Source: Uranotaenia lowii (Eukaryota; Arthropoda; Insecta; Diptera; Culicidae). From it: a stretch of DNA of 64,000 nt. Positions 42,406 to 52,784 of the stretch are shown piece after piece. Under the pieces are notes generated by a model. That model searched no databases. It was not told the origin of the DNA and saw only the letters and a list, made by a program, of their open reading frames with translations. Location of the stretch: contig NC_073691.1 in assembly GCF_029784155.1 (NCBI RefSeq), forward strand, positions 123,380,714 through 123,444,713, written 5' to 3'. Position 1 is the first letter of the stretch. Each line of letters begins with the position of its first letter. A program made the translations under genes and the position numbers.

Positions 42406-43144
42406 TGTTAGCAGCGCCACCAAATCAGCAAGCCCCATTTCTCCTACATCGGTCTGTCAAAGTATCGACATCTACACATCAGCGGGAAAAGAAGAAGAGA
42501 CACGAAAGTGAACTCGAAAGCGGTTTAGGAAAGCGATCTAGTTTGAAACGCGTGTGAGAAATTCTTCTCTGTTCCTCAGTTAAGTTTGTGGCCCGGTTAT
42601 ATTCATTATAAGTTTAATTGTAAACCATCTGAGGTAAATTTAGCACTATTTACAAGCTAGGCGAAGTTTATCTATTTTCCTTTAAATCTAGGTGGCATTT
42701 GCAGCCCTGTAATATAGTCCGGGAACACAACTAATGCTTATCCCAATCGACTAGGGTATGTCACACAGTGAAGCATAATTTAGCTACAGTTTGCTAATCC
42801 AATATTTTGTAGATCTTTAATCCCAATTCCATATTTACCGTTTTGTTGGCCATCGCTCCCGAAAACTAAAATTATCGATATCTCAGGTGAGCCGCTTAGA
42901 AGAAATTTCCAAGTCACTATACTTACCTAACCTTAAAAACTAAACATCTTAGGTTTGGATATCATACGTGATCATACTACCAGCCAATCTGGTTACTTGT
43001 GCAAGGCAGGAAATCACTAAAAGTAAGGTGTAGATATTTCTTCCAAATTCTTACATTTAATAATCTACCTCTATTGTAGGAATTTTGTAATAAACAAACA
43101 AGTGGTTTATTAACAAACTCGTCGATTTTTACTGCCTCGCAACA
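42406..43144 (+). repeat. BEL 3' LTR (739 bp)
   Basis: It lies directly after the polypurine tract AGGGGGGAC and looks identical to the 5' LTR. Confidence 0.95.
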
Positions 43145-43355
43145 CAATCTTTCTAATCGCTGCCAATTTACCGGACAAATAACAACGTTATGAATGTAAC
43201 AACATCTGAAACTACCCCTTTGAAGCGGACTCGAGCTTTTCGAAATAAGGGGTAATATTGACCTGCAAAAATGACCCGTTATTTGACAGATCGTGGAGGT
43301 TCTCAATAACGGGTCAATTTTACGCCTTTAAGGGGTAGCCAAAAGTTAGCGTGTA
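43145..43355 (+). repeat. 211-bp tandem duplication, unit 2
   Basis: This is the second copy of 34270-34480. Its first five bases, CAATC, are also the BEL target duplicate. Confidence 0.9.
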
Positions 43356-44449
43356 TTAATTTTAAGTTAAATAAAAAAAAAAGAGCGTGCATCATGCACT
43401 GAACAGAGGTGCCAGGTGGTTTTGTCAAAAATCAGGACACCGCGATGAAAAAATTCAGGATATTTCAGGGTGTTTCAGGACATAACTGAATTTATGAAAA
43501 TAACATGCAGCTTTGATTACCCGCATAAATCAGTATTATTAAATAACGATTGCTATTATCTTCTTCCTAAGACACACGAAAGATTAGCTTTATAGTTTTG
43601 GATTATTAATGTACGATTAAGGTAGTCTTTGGGCGTTTGGGCGCACTTTACGATACAGCGAACGGGTCGTTAAGTAGAGTAACCATTCATTTTTTTTGCT
43701 TTTTTCTTTTCCAAAGCGGCCATGACCCGAAATATATGATACGTGTAACCTTTACTTTATGATCTTTTAAGAAAATGATGACGATAGAACGTATCTTTTA
43801 ACAATAATAAAAAGACAAAAAATTAACTAGGCGGGATGATTCGTGGTAGGATTGGTAATTAATAGTAATGTAAATAAATTTGATAATAGACATTTAAAAT
43901 ATTTGTATTTTTCAGATATAATTACAATAGTCAATTTTTATGTTACATCCCCCATGGAGCAGTATCATACAGTAACTATTCCTATTATCTTCTTTTCAAG
44001 ACACTCAAAAGGATGGCTTGATTGATAACAATTGATCAATCAAGCCATCCAAACAACACTTTTAATTTCAATTTTAGTATGACTCAAAACTTAAACATCA
44101 AAACTCAGTTTCGAAATCAATATTGAATTTTTAATAAGTATTTAAGATCTGAATTGATTGGCATTTCTAAATACCTAGTTATTGATGTTTTAAATTTAGT
44201 TTGACACTTTTCTGTGTTATTAAAAAAATCTTTCTAGATGTCTTTCTTTTTCTTCTCGATTTAAAACTTTCAATTCTAAGCAACATTTAATATAGTTATT
44301 TGTTCTACCTATGTTAAAATTTTATTTCGATTTAGAAGTTCATAGTCAAGCTTAGCCCTCGAAAATAGTTCTAATTTTTTTAGTTCAAAAACTTATTTAG
44401 AATTAAATAACAAAATCCTCATATATAAAATAAACTGTAACCTATATCA

Positions 44450-47251
44450 TTAAATTTTATATCTCTCGTGATTCATCCGTAAATTTTGTGGTTTTGGTAT
44501 TTCTCTTCCAGGGGTGCCATTGAAGGTGCGCCGAAGGCAAAAGAAATGGACACAAGGCAGTTTGATGTCATTAGGAATGGAAGCTTCATTTGGACTCGGA
44601 TTGTTGAAATCTCTCTGAAACGGTTGTCGATATCGCAGCCCTTTGTTTTTTCTGTTTCGCCAGTTGTACTTCGAAGTACTGCGGCAATCTAGCATGCTTT
44701 GTGTTTTTAACAAAACAAATTCAGCTGACCATTTTATCGGATATTCATGCTCCGTCACCGAACGTTTCCTGAAAAACAGAAAGGACGTCATTTTCATTTA
44801 AAAATATACCTAGACTAGAAGTATTCTTACCTAGCTCCATTTTAACCGTGCACGACTGGCTCGGTTTTCTTAACTCATGTTAAAATTGGTGACTTTTTCA
44901 AGTTATTAACCTCAGCCGTAAGCGAACCAGGTGAAGCATAAGATATCCGGTTCACGCAGCGGAGAATATCTGTTCTGCTGCGTTTAAAGGTGACGTTCCC
45001 GTTGCTGGCGACAAAATTCACATCTCTTGATTGAACTCCAGAAGTTTGAGAAAAAATCACGAGCATCGAACTGCTCCGCGGCATTGTTCTTGAGCGCATC
45101 CAAAGAGGAGAAGTTTTCCATCAGCCGTTCCATTTGGTAGCTATCGAACCGCTCACCTTGAGCAGACTGGCGTCATTTTCGATCGAGGCACAGCTCGGGA
45201 ACGAAGAAAACTTAGGCGAGCACAGCTCTGTCGGCAGCGTTTCGTTGTTGTTTTGGATGTTGAACAACTTCAGTGGCGCTTCCAATTCGGTCGAGTGGTA
45301 GCCGCGGACTGTCAAGTTACCGAATATAATTAGATACGATTGAAAATTTGATAATTCAAACTAAAGTCTTACCACTAAATTGTTAGCACAAACTTTTAAC
45401 TTGAACTACTACGACTCTTTTGTAAACTTCCTCCACTGACCACACTTCCTCGTCGCATCTGAAACACTTGAACGTCAATTACTAAAATCGCTTATTTGCC
45501 CTCTAAAAACATTCAACTCACCCGTAGAATAATCCTTCCGGTGATGATCCATCTCCACGGGCCGATTTTTCCAGCTTGACCGAGGTTCGGCACACCTTCC
45601 GGGAGTTTGAATTACCGGTACCGGTACGATTGAAACAGCAGCGACAGGAAAGTATTCGCTTCTTTCATTTTCCATTCCCGCCTAACGATACCATTTCTGT
45701 CGACAATTTCCTGTGCCATTCCATCGGCAACATTGCTATTCAGCTGCCGTTAAAGCATAGGTCAAAAGCTTGGTTTGGTCCGAGCTCTATCCTCCACTTC
45801 TGCTGAGGAAACGGCACTGGTATAATTTATACCGGAACAAATTTTTGGGCTGTCTAATTTACAGTTCGCCTCAAGCTGTAAGATCCAGTTCTTCGGATAA
45901 AATATCTGTTAAAAAAAAAAACAATTTAAAATTATGAATTGAGGCACTTAGGATCAGAGGGGTGCAAGTGCCGAAATGATGATTTCGAGAAAACGGGCAT
46001 CAAAGTTTTTTTTCTAAATCAAAATTATCGAATCGCTTTTTCTACTTAATTTTCGATGGAATGTGTCTCAAGAGGTCTAAAATGAATGATTCTGAAAGAA
46101 AAACAAAAGTTTTTGCGATATTTATGTAAAAACGGCGGACTACTTTTTTTGATATTTTTCACTTGCACCCTTCTGATCCCAAGAATGACACTTGCACCTC
46201 TCTGACTCCAAACAATATGATCGCATCCATTTGGAACCTGTATGTAACAAGTATTTTCAGTATGACACTAGCTGTTTTTTTTTGTTCACACATTTGATTT
46301 TCTGCATTTTCGGGCTACAAATTTCCATACAACTCATAATGAATGAGGTTTGCAAGTTCCACGATCATAATTCCGAAAATTTGTTGAAAACTTTCAATCT
46401 CTCTTCTTCCTTAATGGATTCACAAGAATACCTGCATATGTGTTCATCCATTGGAGTCAACTATTTAGCTGGTCGCTTTTTCCGATAGAATCAACGTACG
46501 TTTCCCCTTGGTTTCGTAGCTTTTCCATAATTTGAGTTTCCAGACTATCTAATTTCGTTGGGATTTTCGTGGTCTTGATGAATGGCCAGTTGACTCTCCA
46601 ATTCTACCAGGCCCCTTTCCAAACATGATATGTAAATATTCCTTAAAAGACTTAAGTTTATTTTTTGTTAAATACCTTCCGACAACGACTCATCTGAACT
46701 TACCGAAGTTCAGTTTGTTCCGTGGAATAGTATGTGACATCATGATAAGAGCCTGTCGAAAAGTCTGAATCTTCTGAGCTTTCATCCGAGAGATTTTTCT
46801 TAGATATATTTGCACTTGCACCCTTCTGACACCAAGCGAAACAGGATTTTCATTAACACGTTATTTTTAAAACAGCTTTAAAATATCGAAATAATTTTTT
46901 TTCGACCTGTGTCTTCTACAGAATGTTAATCTATACTTTAAATTACCAAAAAACAGTTTATCTCAGTTTTGATAAAAAATCACTTGCACCCCTCTGATCC
47001 CAAGTGCCTCAATTAAACAAATAACCACCAAAAGAGAAGATCTAATTGGTTCGTTCGTACCTTCTGAGTTGACTTTTTTCGTACAATTCTTGTAGAAACC
47101 ACCTCGTAAAGTTTCACTTTTTTCCACACTGGTTCCATCGCCACTGTTTCCTCACCGATTGCGGTATAGCTTGCGTTACGATGCAGAAAATTTCGCGAGA
47201 GAACGTCTTTTTCTTAAGAATTGAAACCTCGAACTCACTCGAAAACGCCAT
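44450..47251 (-). pseudogene. Degenerate multi-exon gene within the 3.9-kb element
   Basis: Candidate exons on the minus strand are: 47251-47061 (two overlapping starts, MAFSSEFEVS and MEPVWKKVKL), about 45907-45780 (FYPKNWILQLEANC, then SPKICSGINY), 45675-45520 (MENERSEYFPVAAVS), 45315-44875 (MTVRGYHSTELEAPLKLF, broken by a stop) and about 44770-44450. The piece W-I-L…SPKICS faintly recalls a THAP finger, but the expected Cys and His pairs are incomplete. I cannot name the product. Stops and missing joins suggest it no longer works. Confidence 0.3.
45939..47012. mobile_element. MITE, termini TTGAGGCACTTRGGATCAGA
   Basis: The inverted ends extend over 32 bp with one mismatch. The motif TTGCACCCYTCTGATCCCAA recurs internally (near 46165, 46190, 46810). 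AATT precedes and follows, giving a possible 4-bp duplication if the ends are taken as GAGGCAC. Confidence 0.8.
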
Positions 47252-47718
47252 TTTGTTTCTTTATGAATAACGTGAAGTAAAGACACAAATCAAATTCGTT
47301 TTTAAGACCAGTAATAGTACATCATAATTTCTAGTAGGGACGCCGCAAAAATGGAAATTTGGTGAAAATTAAATTATTCAAGGACGATAAACTGGATAGT
47401 CACTATTATGGTAATCAGAATTAAATGATATTGAAGATTCGTGGTATGATATTTGATTATGCGGGTAGATTGCATAACTTAAGGCGACACACAGGTGCTG
47501 AAGACGCCTCAAGTTATGCAACTGAAGCTAGAAGAACCTTGGCTGGCCTGCAGTTAATATCATTTAAATTTATTAATAATTTAGAAGTTTTACAAAAATC
47601 AGGACATTTTAAGGGCCATTTTTCAAAAATCAGGACAGTTTAAGCAATTTTTAAAAATCAGGACGGCCTCTCGAAAATCAGGACAAATCCTGAAAAATCA
47701 GGACACCTGACACCCCTA

Positions 47719-47906
47719 GCACTGAACGACTGCGATGGAGAAAACAAAAACGGTGCATTAAACACAACAAGAAGAATAATGTTCATGCTCGCTGGCTGAG
47801 ACAGGCTGAGACAACCAGAAAACGGCTTTATTTGTGAGCTTTCTCAAAGCACTTAACGTTGCCAATAACCACCCTTTTGGTAAAACGCATACGAAATCTA
47901 GGTGTT
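47719..47906 (+). promoter_or_regulatory. Sirt2 5' flank and leader
   Basis: This is unique sequence between the hAT shell and the ATG. No TATA box stands out. The transposon shell ends so close that part of the promoter may lie in or beyond it. No in-frame ATG precedes 47907. Confidence 0.4.
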
Positions 47907-50900
47907 ATGTCGGATATTCCGCCACAGCCGGTTGCTGGCTCTGCAACAAGTGAAAATTCAAATGGAGCTGGACACTCCGCTAACAGTGATGAAGTGAGTG
48001 TTGTGAATGCTGAAAAAGAATTAGAACTAGCTACCGGTGGAAACGAAAGACGAAGTAGTACTTCAAACAAGCCTCCTGATTTCTCCCAGTTTGATGACAG
48101 TGAAGACGAGGACCATTATAATGTAGCCGGAGGTGGCAGTTCTCAGACAGATTCGATTAGCATTGAGAGGATTCGGCAGTATCTTTCCGACAAACTTGGC
48201 TTCTATACGTCCGATTCTTACGAAGATAAGGATAGTGTTCCTCGCAAAAAGGTTCTCGAAACTGTAGACATCGATGGTGTTATTAAGCACTGGAAGAACG
48301 GAGGATTCAAAAAAATAGTCACTATGGTCGGCGCTGGCATTTCAACTTGTAAGATGTTTTGCTACTTACGGCGTGTTCGTAAATTGATTTATTCTATCGA
48401 AGTGATTTTTTTTATCGATGCTGGCGTTCGAAATTCCAAACAAACGTATGCAAAAGCATATGGAAAGTGATTTGACATCTACCAAACAAATCAATCGACT
48501 GATGCATCACCCAAAAAAATCAATTTACGAACGCGCCGTTGTATAAGGATTCGTTCATTAAAACAAACTTTGACCACTTTCAGCCGCGGGAATCCCCGAC
48601 TTCCGATCACCAGACACTGGGCTGTACAATAACTTATTGAAATACAATCTACCGTACCCGCAGGCAATTTTTGAGCTGGAGTACTTCTATCAAAATCCGA
48701 AACCTTTCTTCCAGCTAGCCAAAGAGCTGTACCCTGGTACATTCAAACCAACACCTTCGCATTATTTCGTTAAATTACTCGAGCAAAAGGGTTTGCTTAT
48801 ACGGCATTATACCCAGAACATCGATACATTGGAGCGAATTGCAGGTATCGAGGAAGACAAAATCGTAGAAGCGCATGGGACATTTTTCACCAATCATTGC
48901 CTGCAGTGCAAGAAAGCTTATTCACTCGAATTTGTTAAAGGTTTGGCCCAAATTTAAAATAAATTACATAAACTTTTTGTTATAATCATTTAATTTAAAC
49001 TTTCAGAGAAAATATTTGCTGATGAAATACCGACATGTAGCTGCAGTGGCATAATCAAACCGGATATTGTATTTTTCGGCGAAGGATTGCCGGAAAGATT
49101 TCATGTTTTGCCTCATCGTGACTTTGCCGAATGTGATTTGCTAATCATCATGGGAACGTCTCTCACAGTGCAACCGTTTGCTTCGCTTGTAGAGTACGTC
49201 AGCGACGATTGTGTTAGATTGCTGATCAATCGGGACAAAGTTGGTGGTGGCGGCTATGGCTTCTTCCGGGCAATGATGTTCGGCGAAGGTCTGTGCTTCG
49301 ATCTGCCCGGTAATCGACGAGATGTAGCATGGACCGGTAACTGTGACGACGGTTGTTTCTTCCTTGCAGATAAACTTGGCATGGGGGTGAGTATTATTGA
49401 AGAATACTTACTACACTACTCATTACCACTAATTTCTTTCGATTACTTCAAGCTATGTCGAAGCAAAATATCTTTTTTTTAATGGTTGGCTATGGAGCGC
49501 ATGTTTTGACGATATTCAGTCAGATCTAATTTTACGAATAGGAAAGAGACTAAAGTGGGCCATAGACTACATAACATTTGCACAAATGCGATGAAATTCG
49601 ATGACATTCTGTCGCCGGCCATAGACTACTTTTTATTTGGGCAAATGTGATGAAATTCTGGCGCTGTGAATGCGATTTGCATGGTGTGTGGCACTGCTTG
49701 AATGAGCGCGCAAACGGCTTGAGTAAAATCGTTCCGAATCGAAATATTTTGTACAAACAACCCTTTGTGGCATGATGCTGTTTGTACAAAATCCAGGCTA
49801 TTTACTCAAACCAACCGGGGTGGAGGGAGTTTTTGTTGTTGCTGTTTCCGCCAGCAATCGTTTGTGTTCACTTGAAATATGTTAGGGCTTGTGATATAGC
49901 TCAGTTGGCAAGTCTGTTGTCTCCTGAGCCGATGTCCGCGAGTTCGAGCCCAAGAGTAAACATCGAACACAGTTGTACCGGATGAGTTTTTCAATAACGA
50001 TCCGCCAACTGCATCGTTGATAAAGTCGCGAATGCCATAAAGATGGTAAAACGACTATAATCGAAACAAAAAAAAACTTGATATATGTTTCGTGTGTGGG
50101 TGAGCATAGAACCACCCCGGCTGGAGCCTGTATTTTGTATAAACAGCACCATACACCATGCCACAGAGGGTTGCTTGTACAAAAAATTTCGATCCCGACC
50201 GATTTCGCTCAAGCGGTTTGTGCGGTCATTCGAGCAGTGCCATACACTATGCAAAACGTATTCACAGCGACAGAATTTCATCGCATTTGTACAAATGTGG
50301 TGTAGTCTGTAGTCCGCTTAAAGCGGGCCATAGACTATACACAAATTGGCTTGGGAAAATTCGATGATTCCACGGCGATTGTTTGATTCGATGAAATTTT
50401 GTCGCTGTAAACACGATTTGCAAAATGTATGGCACTGCTTGAATGAGCGCCCAAACGGTTGGAGTAAAATCGGTCGGGATCGAAATATTTTGTACAAACC
50501 ATCCTCCCAGCCGGGTGGAGATGGTTTTTTTTTGTTGCTGTTGCTGTTTTCGGCAGCAATCGTTTGTGTTCGCGTGAAAAATGTTTGTATTGACGCTTAA
50601 GCGGGCCACAGACTACACATTTGTACAAATGCGAAGAAATTCGATGAAATTTTGTCGCTGTGAACACGATTTGCATCGTGTATGGCACTGCTTGAATGAG
50701 CGCCCAAACAGTTGGAGTAAAATCGGTCGGGTTCGAAATATTTTGTACAAACCATCCTCCTAGCCGGGTTGGAGATGTTTTTGTTTGTTGCTGTTTTCGC
50801 CAGCAATCGTTTGTGTTCGCGTGAAATTATGTTTGTATCGTGTGTGGGCGAGCAAGAATCAAACAATCGTCGTGTAATCATCGAATTTGTATAGGCCATT

Positions 50901-51136
50901 TGTGTAGTCTATGACCCGCTTTAGTGATAAGCTTTTCGTTTCAGGATGAACTACGCGATTTGATCAAAACCGAGTACGCCAAGATTGAAGCCGATAAAGG
51001 AGCCTCAAACACTGGTAAAAAATGTGTGACAACGGAGCAGGATGTCGGAACAACAGATGGTTTGCAACCCATTGCGGTCGAATCTGAATCGGTTGCAGAA
51101 AAAGATACCAGTAAAACTGAAAGTGAAAAAAATTGA
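47907..51136 (+). CDS. Sirt2: NAD-dependent protein deacylase sirtuin 2
   Basis: There are four coding exons: 47907-48348, 48584-48940, 49007-49386 and 50945-51136, all with GT-AG introns, giving 456 aa. Family role: removal of acetyl and longer acyl groups from lysines (tubulin, histone H4) using NAD. After an acidic Ser-rich N-terminus (about 100 aa) come GAGISTSAGIPDFR (split by intron 1), [11 protein letters not shown], the catalytic His in EAHGTFF, zinc cysteines in CLQC and [25 protein letters not shown] and LINRDKVG. The exon 1 start ATGTCGGATATTCC is the first in-frame ATG. The second zinc pair is C-x-C rather than the usual C-x2-C. The C-terminal exon is acidic and low-complexity. 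AATAAA lies at 51367. Human SIRT2 is 389 aa; the extra length is in both tails. Confidence 0.95.
49553..50935. repeat. Cluster of related MITE copies in Sirt2 intron 3
   Basis: The unit has ends AGCGGGCCATAGACTACAC / GTGTAGTCTATGACCCGCTT and an interior with TGGCACTGCTTGAATGAGCG and ATATTTTGTACAAACCA. Copies run plus (about 49553-49876), minus (about 50083-50330), plus (about 50325-50600) and plus (about 50600-50925). A SINE separates the first two. Opposed copies could pair in the pre-mRNA. Confidence 0.8.
49884..50082 (+). mobile_element. tRNA-derived SINE, 199 bp
   Basis: The A box is TATAGCTCAGTTGGCAAG and the B box GAGTTCGAGCCC, followed by a tRNA-unrelated body and an A-run. The flanking duplicate ATATGTT (49877-49883, 50083-50089) shows insertion by LINE machinery into the MITE. 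Confidence 0.85.
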
Positions 51137-51366
51137 AACATCGACGGGTACAAAAATTTGAGAAGTGCAACAAAATTATACATAAATAAGACGATGATGT
51201 TGAATTACATTTAACAACTTAGAACTCCAATTTCCTAAAGCAACTGTAGAGATGAATTCATGAAATAAGTATACCACATATTTTTGGCGAAAAAAAACCG
51301 AAGCTATAATTATGATTATGCCTACATATAGTTGTTCGTAGACTGGGTTATGTAAGAAAACTATGA

Positions 51367-51372
51367 AATAAA
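51367..51372 (+). terminator. Sirt2 polyadenylation signal
   Basis: This AATAAA lies 231 bases after the stop codon, directly before the MITE shell at 51409. Confidence 0.7.
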
Positions 51373-52190
51373 CAGGATTCAACTCACAAAGATTTTTTTT
51401 TAAATGATGGCCCTTATTCCGCGCCGCGCGTTGGCTGAATATAATCGAGTCACCTGATTCCCTTGATTCCAGTTGCCACCTTCAGCGGTATGAAATGTTC
51501 ATTTGGAACGCAAGTGTGCAGAAAATTCATCAGATGTGCGTCCCATCTTTTTGATTCGCCATTTACATGAGATTCGATGAATACTTCATACCTCTGGAAA
51601 ACACATTGGTAGCTGTGTGCGGAAATTTATGCTGGAACGGGCGGAAATTCACCAGATGTGCAGCGAAATTTATCAAATGTGCGGCAGATTTCATCAAGTG
51701 TGAACAAAATTTACTCAACTCTGCAACGTTCGTATGGAACTGTATGGAACGCGAGGAAAGCACATTGACAGCACACTGAAGTGTGCGTAATTGTGCGCTG
51801 GAACGGGCGGAAACTCACCAGGTGTGCAGCAAAATTCATCAGATGTGCGGCAGAATTCATTAAAGGTACATTTACACCTCTTGCGTACGTGAAAATCGAA
51901 ATACTTATATTTTTCAAAAACTCGACTATACTGCATTTCATGGCTGCGAAACCGGGTGGAATAGATGCGAAATGGTGGATAGAATATTTTTGAACTGATT
52001 TCCTTGTTCAAAACCCTTTAAAATTGGTTTTATTTCAATTCCTCCGATTTTCACTGCGGAATATTTTTTCCGCGTTCACTGCCATTCCGCTCGAAGTGTA
52101 GACGCACTGAGCGAACGTGAAAACGGAAAACGAACAAGAGTGGTGAATATAAATTCCACGTTCATTTTCACGTCCGAATGGCAATGTGCA

Positions 52191-52410
52191 GCCGTCGCCC
52201 GTGGCGTAGAGGATAGCCTTCCAGTCTTCTAAGCCAACGGTCATGAGATCAAATCCCGGTCACGGCATACATAAAACACTTTCTGTGGGTTGGTGGTTTT
52301 AGCATTTGTAAGATGCTAGCCATCATATCCTCGAAAGATGTACGCTTAGAGTTAAGTGAAAGGAATCTCTTCGAGGAAACATTAAGTTATATTGAGATCC
52401 TGTATGTGTT
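52191..52410 (+). mobile_element. tRNA-derived SINE, second type
   Basis: The head GCCCGTGGCGTAGAGGATAG holds a good A box (TGGCGTAGAGG). A B-box-like GAGATCAAATCCC follows 35 bp later, and then a body unrelated to tRNA. It differs in sequence from the SINE at 49884. The 3' boundary is approximate. Confidence 0.65.
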
Positions 52411-52784
52411 TGTGTTCGTTTTTGGGAAATTTCAAATATAAAAAGCAATGAAAAGCAGCACATAAATGAACAAAAGTGAACCGATGCATTAAAATTAAAA
52501 AAAAAAACTTAGTCAATTTGTAATCAATCAAATTTTTTTTCGTCAATTTTAATCAAGAAAAAAAGCTATTTTTTTAGAAGTTATTCATAACGTCCTTTCA
52601 ACAAGTTTTTCAAAAGAAACAAATCGCTTAAGCTCGTTACTCCTTGATCTATAAATACTTTTTGAGATTATTTAAAATTCATAATTTAAATTTAAATTCA
52701 TTGTATTCATATATAAGGACTTTTGGATTATTCTATTAAATCAGTCGTGTTCAAAGCTGATTATTTTTTTAAGAAGAACAATAG
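52411..52784. other. AT-rich gap between SINE and LINE
   Basis: This stretch is AT-rich with A- and T-runs. I see no gene or repeat boundary other than the probable LINE truncation point near 52785. Confidence 0.4.

Larger units (their letters stand above)
34486..43144 (+). mobile_element. BEL/Pao LTR retrotransposon, complete, very young
   Basis: Its 739-bp LTRs (34486-35224 and 42406-43144) appear identical over their whole length. The duplication CAATC (34481-34485, 43145-43149) is the 5 bp usual for BEL. The termini are TGTTAGC and CAACA. A single long gag-pol frame is interrupted only by the 1154-bp MITE at 37524-38677. The polypurine tract AGGGGGGA precedes the 3' LTR. I found no convincing primer-binding site right after the 5' LTR; TGGCGAGCGTGG at 35241, overlapping the gag start, is the nearest resemblance. 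Confidence 0.95.
33788..43353. mobile_element. MITE, termini CACGCTAACTTTTGGCTACC, carrying the BEL element
   Basis: Inverted ends of at least 26 bp lie at 33788 and 43353, flanked by TA. The interior has repeated ACCCCTTA/TAAGGGGT and ACCCGTTA motifs. Without the BEL element and one copy of a 211-bp tandem duplication it would be about 0.7 kb. Confidence 0.8.
29789..43380. mobile_element. MITE-D copy broken into pieces by later insertions
   Basis: Pieces of one CACGCTC-family MITE lie at about 29789-29833, 30686-30874, 31963-32002 and 43354-43380. They align in order with the copy ending at 17901. Between them are a MITE-A, a MITE with CACCC ends, a GTTTTC-ended element, and a MITE that itself carries the BEL element. 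The last piece ends with AAAAAAGAGCGTG. Confidence 0.6.
43520..47465 (-). mobile_element. 3.9-kb CCCGCATAA-ended element, possible gene-bearing MITE-A relative
   Basis: The ends CCCGCATAAATCA and ATTATGCGGG are flanked by TA (43518-43519, 47466-47467), and the interrupted shell sequence rejoins cleanly. On the minus strand are several exon-like pieces with splice signals: ATG at 47130 (MEPVWKKVKLYEVV, donor AAG/GTACGA near 47061), an acceptor near 45908, an open piece 45675-45520 ending TACG/GTGAGT, and another at 45315-44875. It also holds a smaller MITE (45939-47012). It is far larger than MITE-A. Whether this is a decayed autonomous element or gene capture is open. Confidence 0.55.
43404..47718 (-). 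mobile_element. hAT-type MITE shell (CAGRGGTG family), split by a 3.9-kb element
   Basis: The ends CAGAGGTGCCAGGT and ACACCTGACACCCCTA match the elements at 61794 and 62473. A perfect 8-bp duplication GCACTGAA lies at 43396-43403 and 47719-47726. The shell proper is 43404-43517 plus 47468-47718. It ends about 190 bp upstream of the Sirt2 start codon. Confidence 0.88.
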
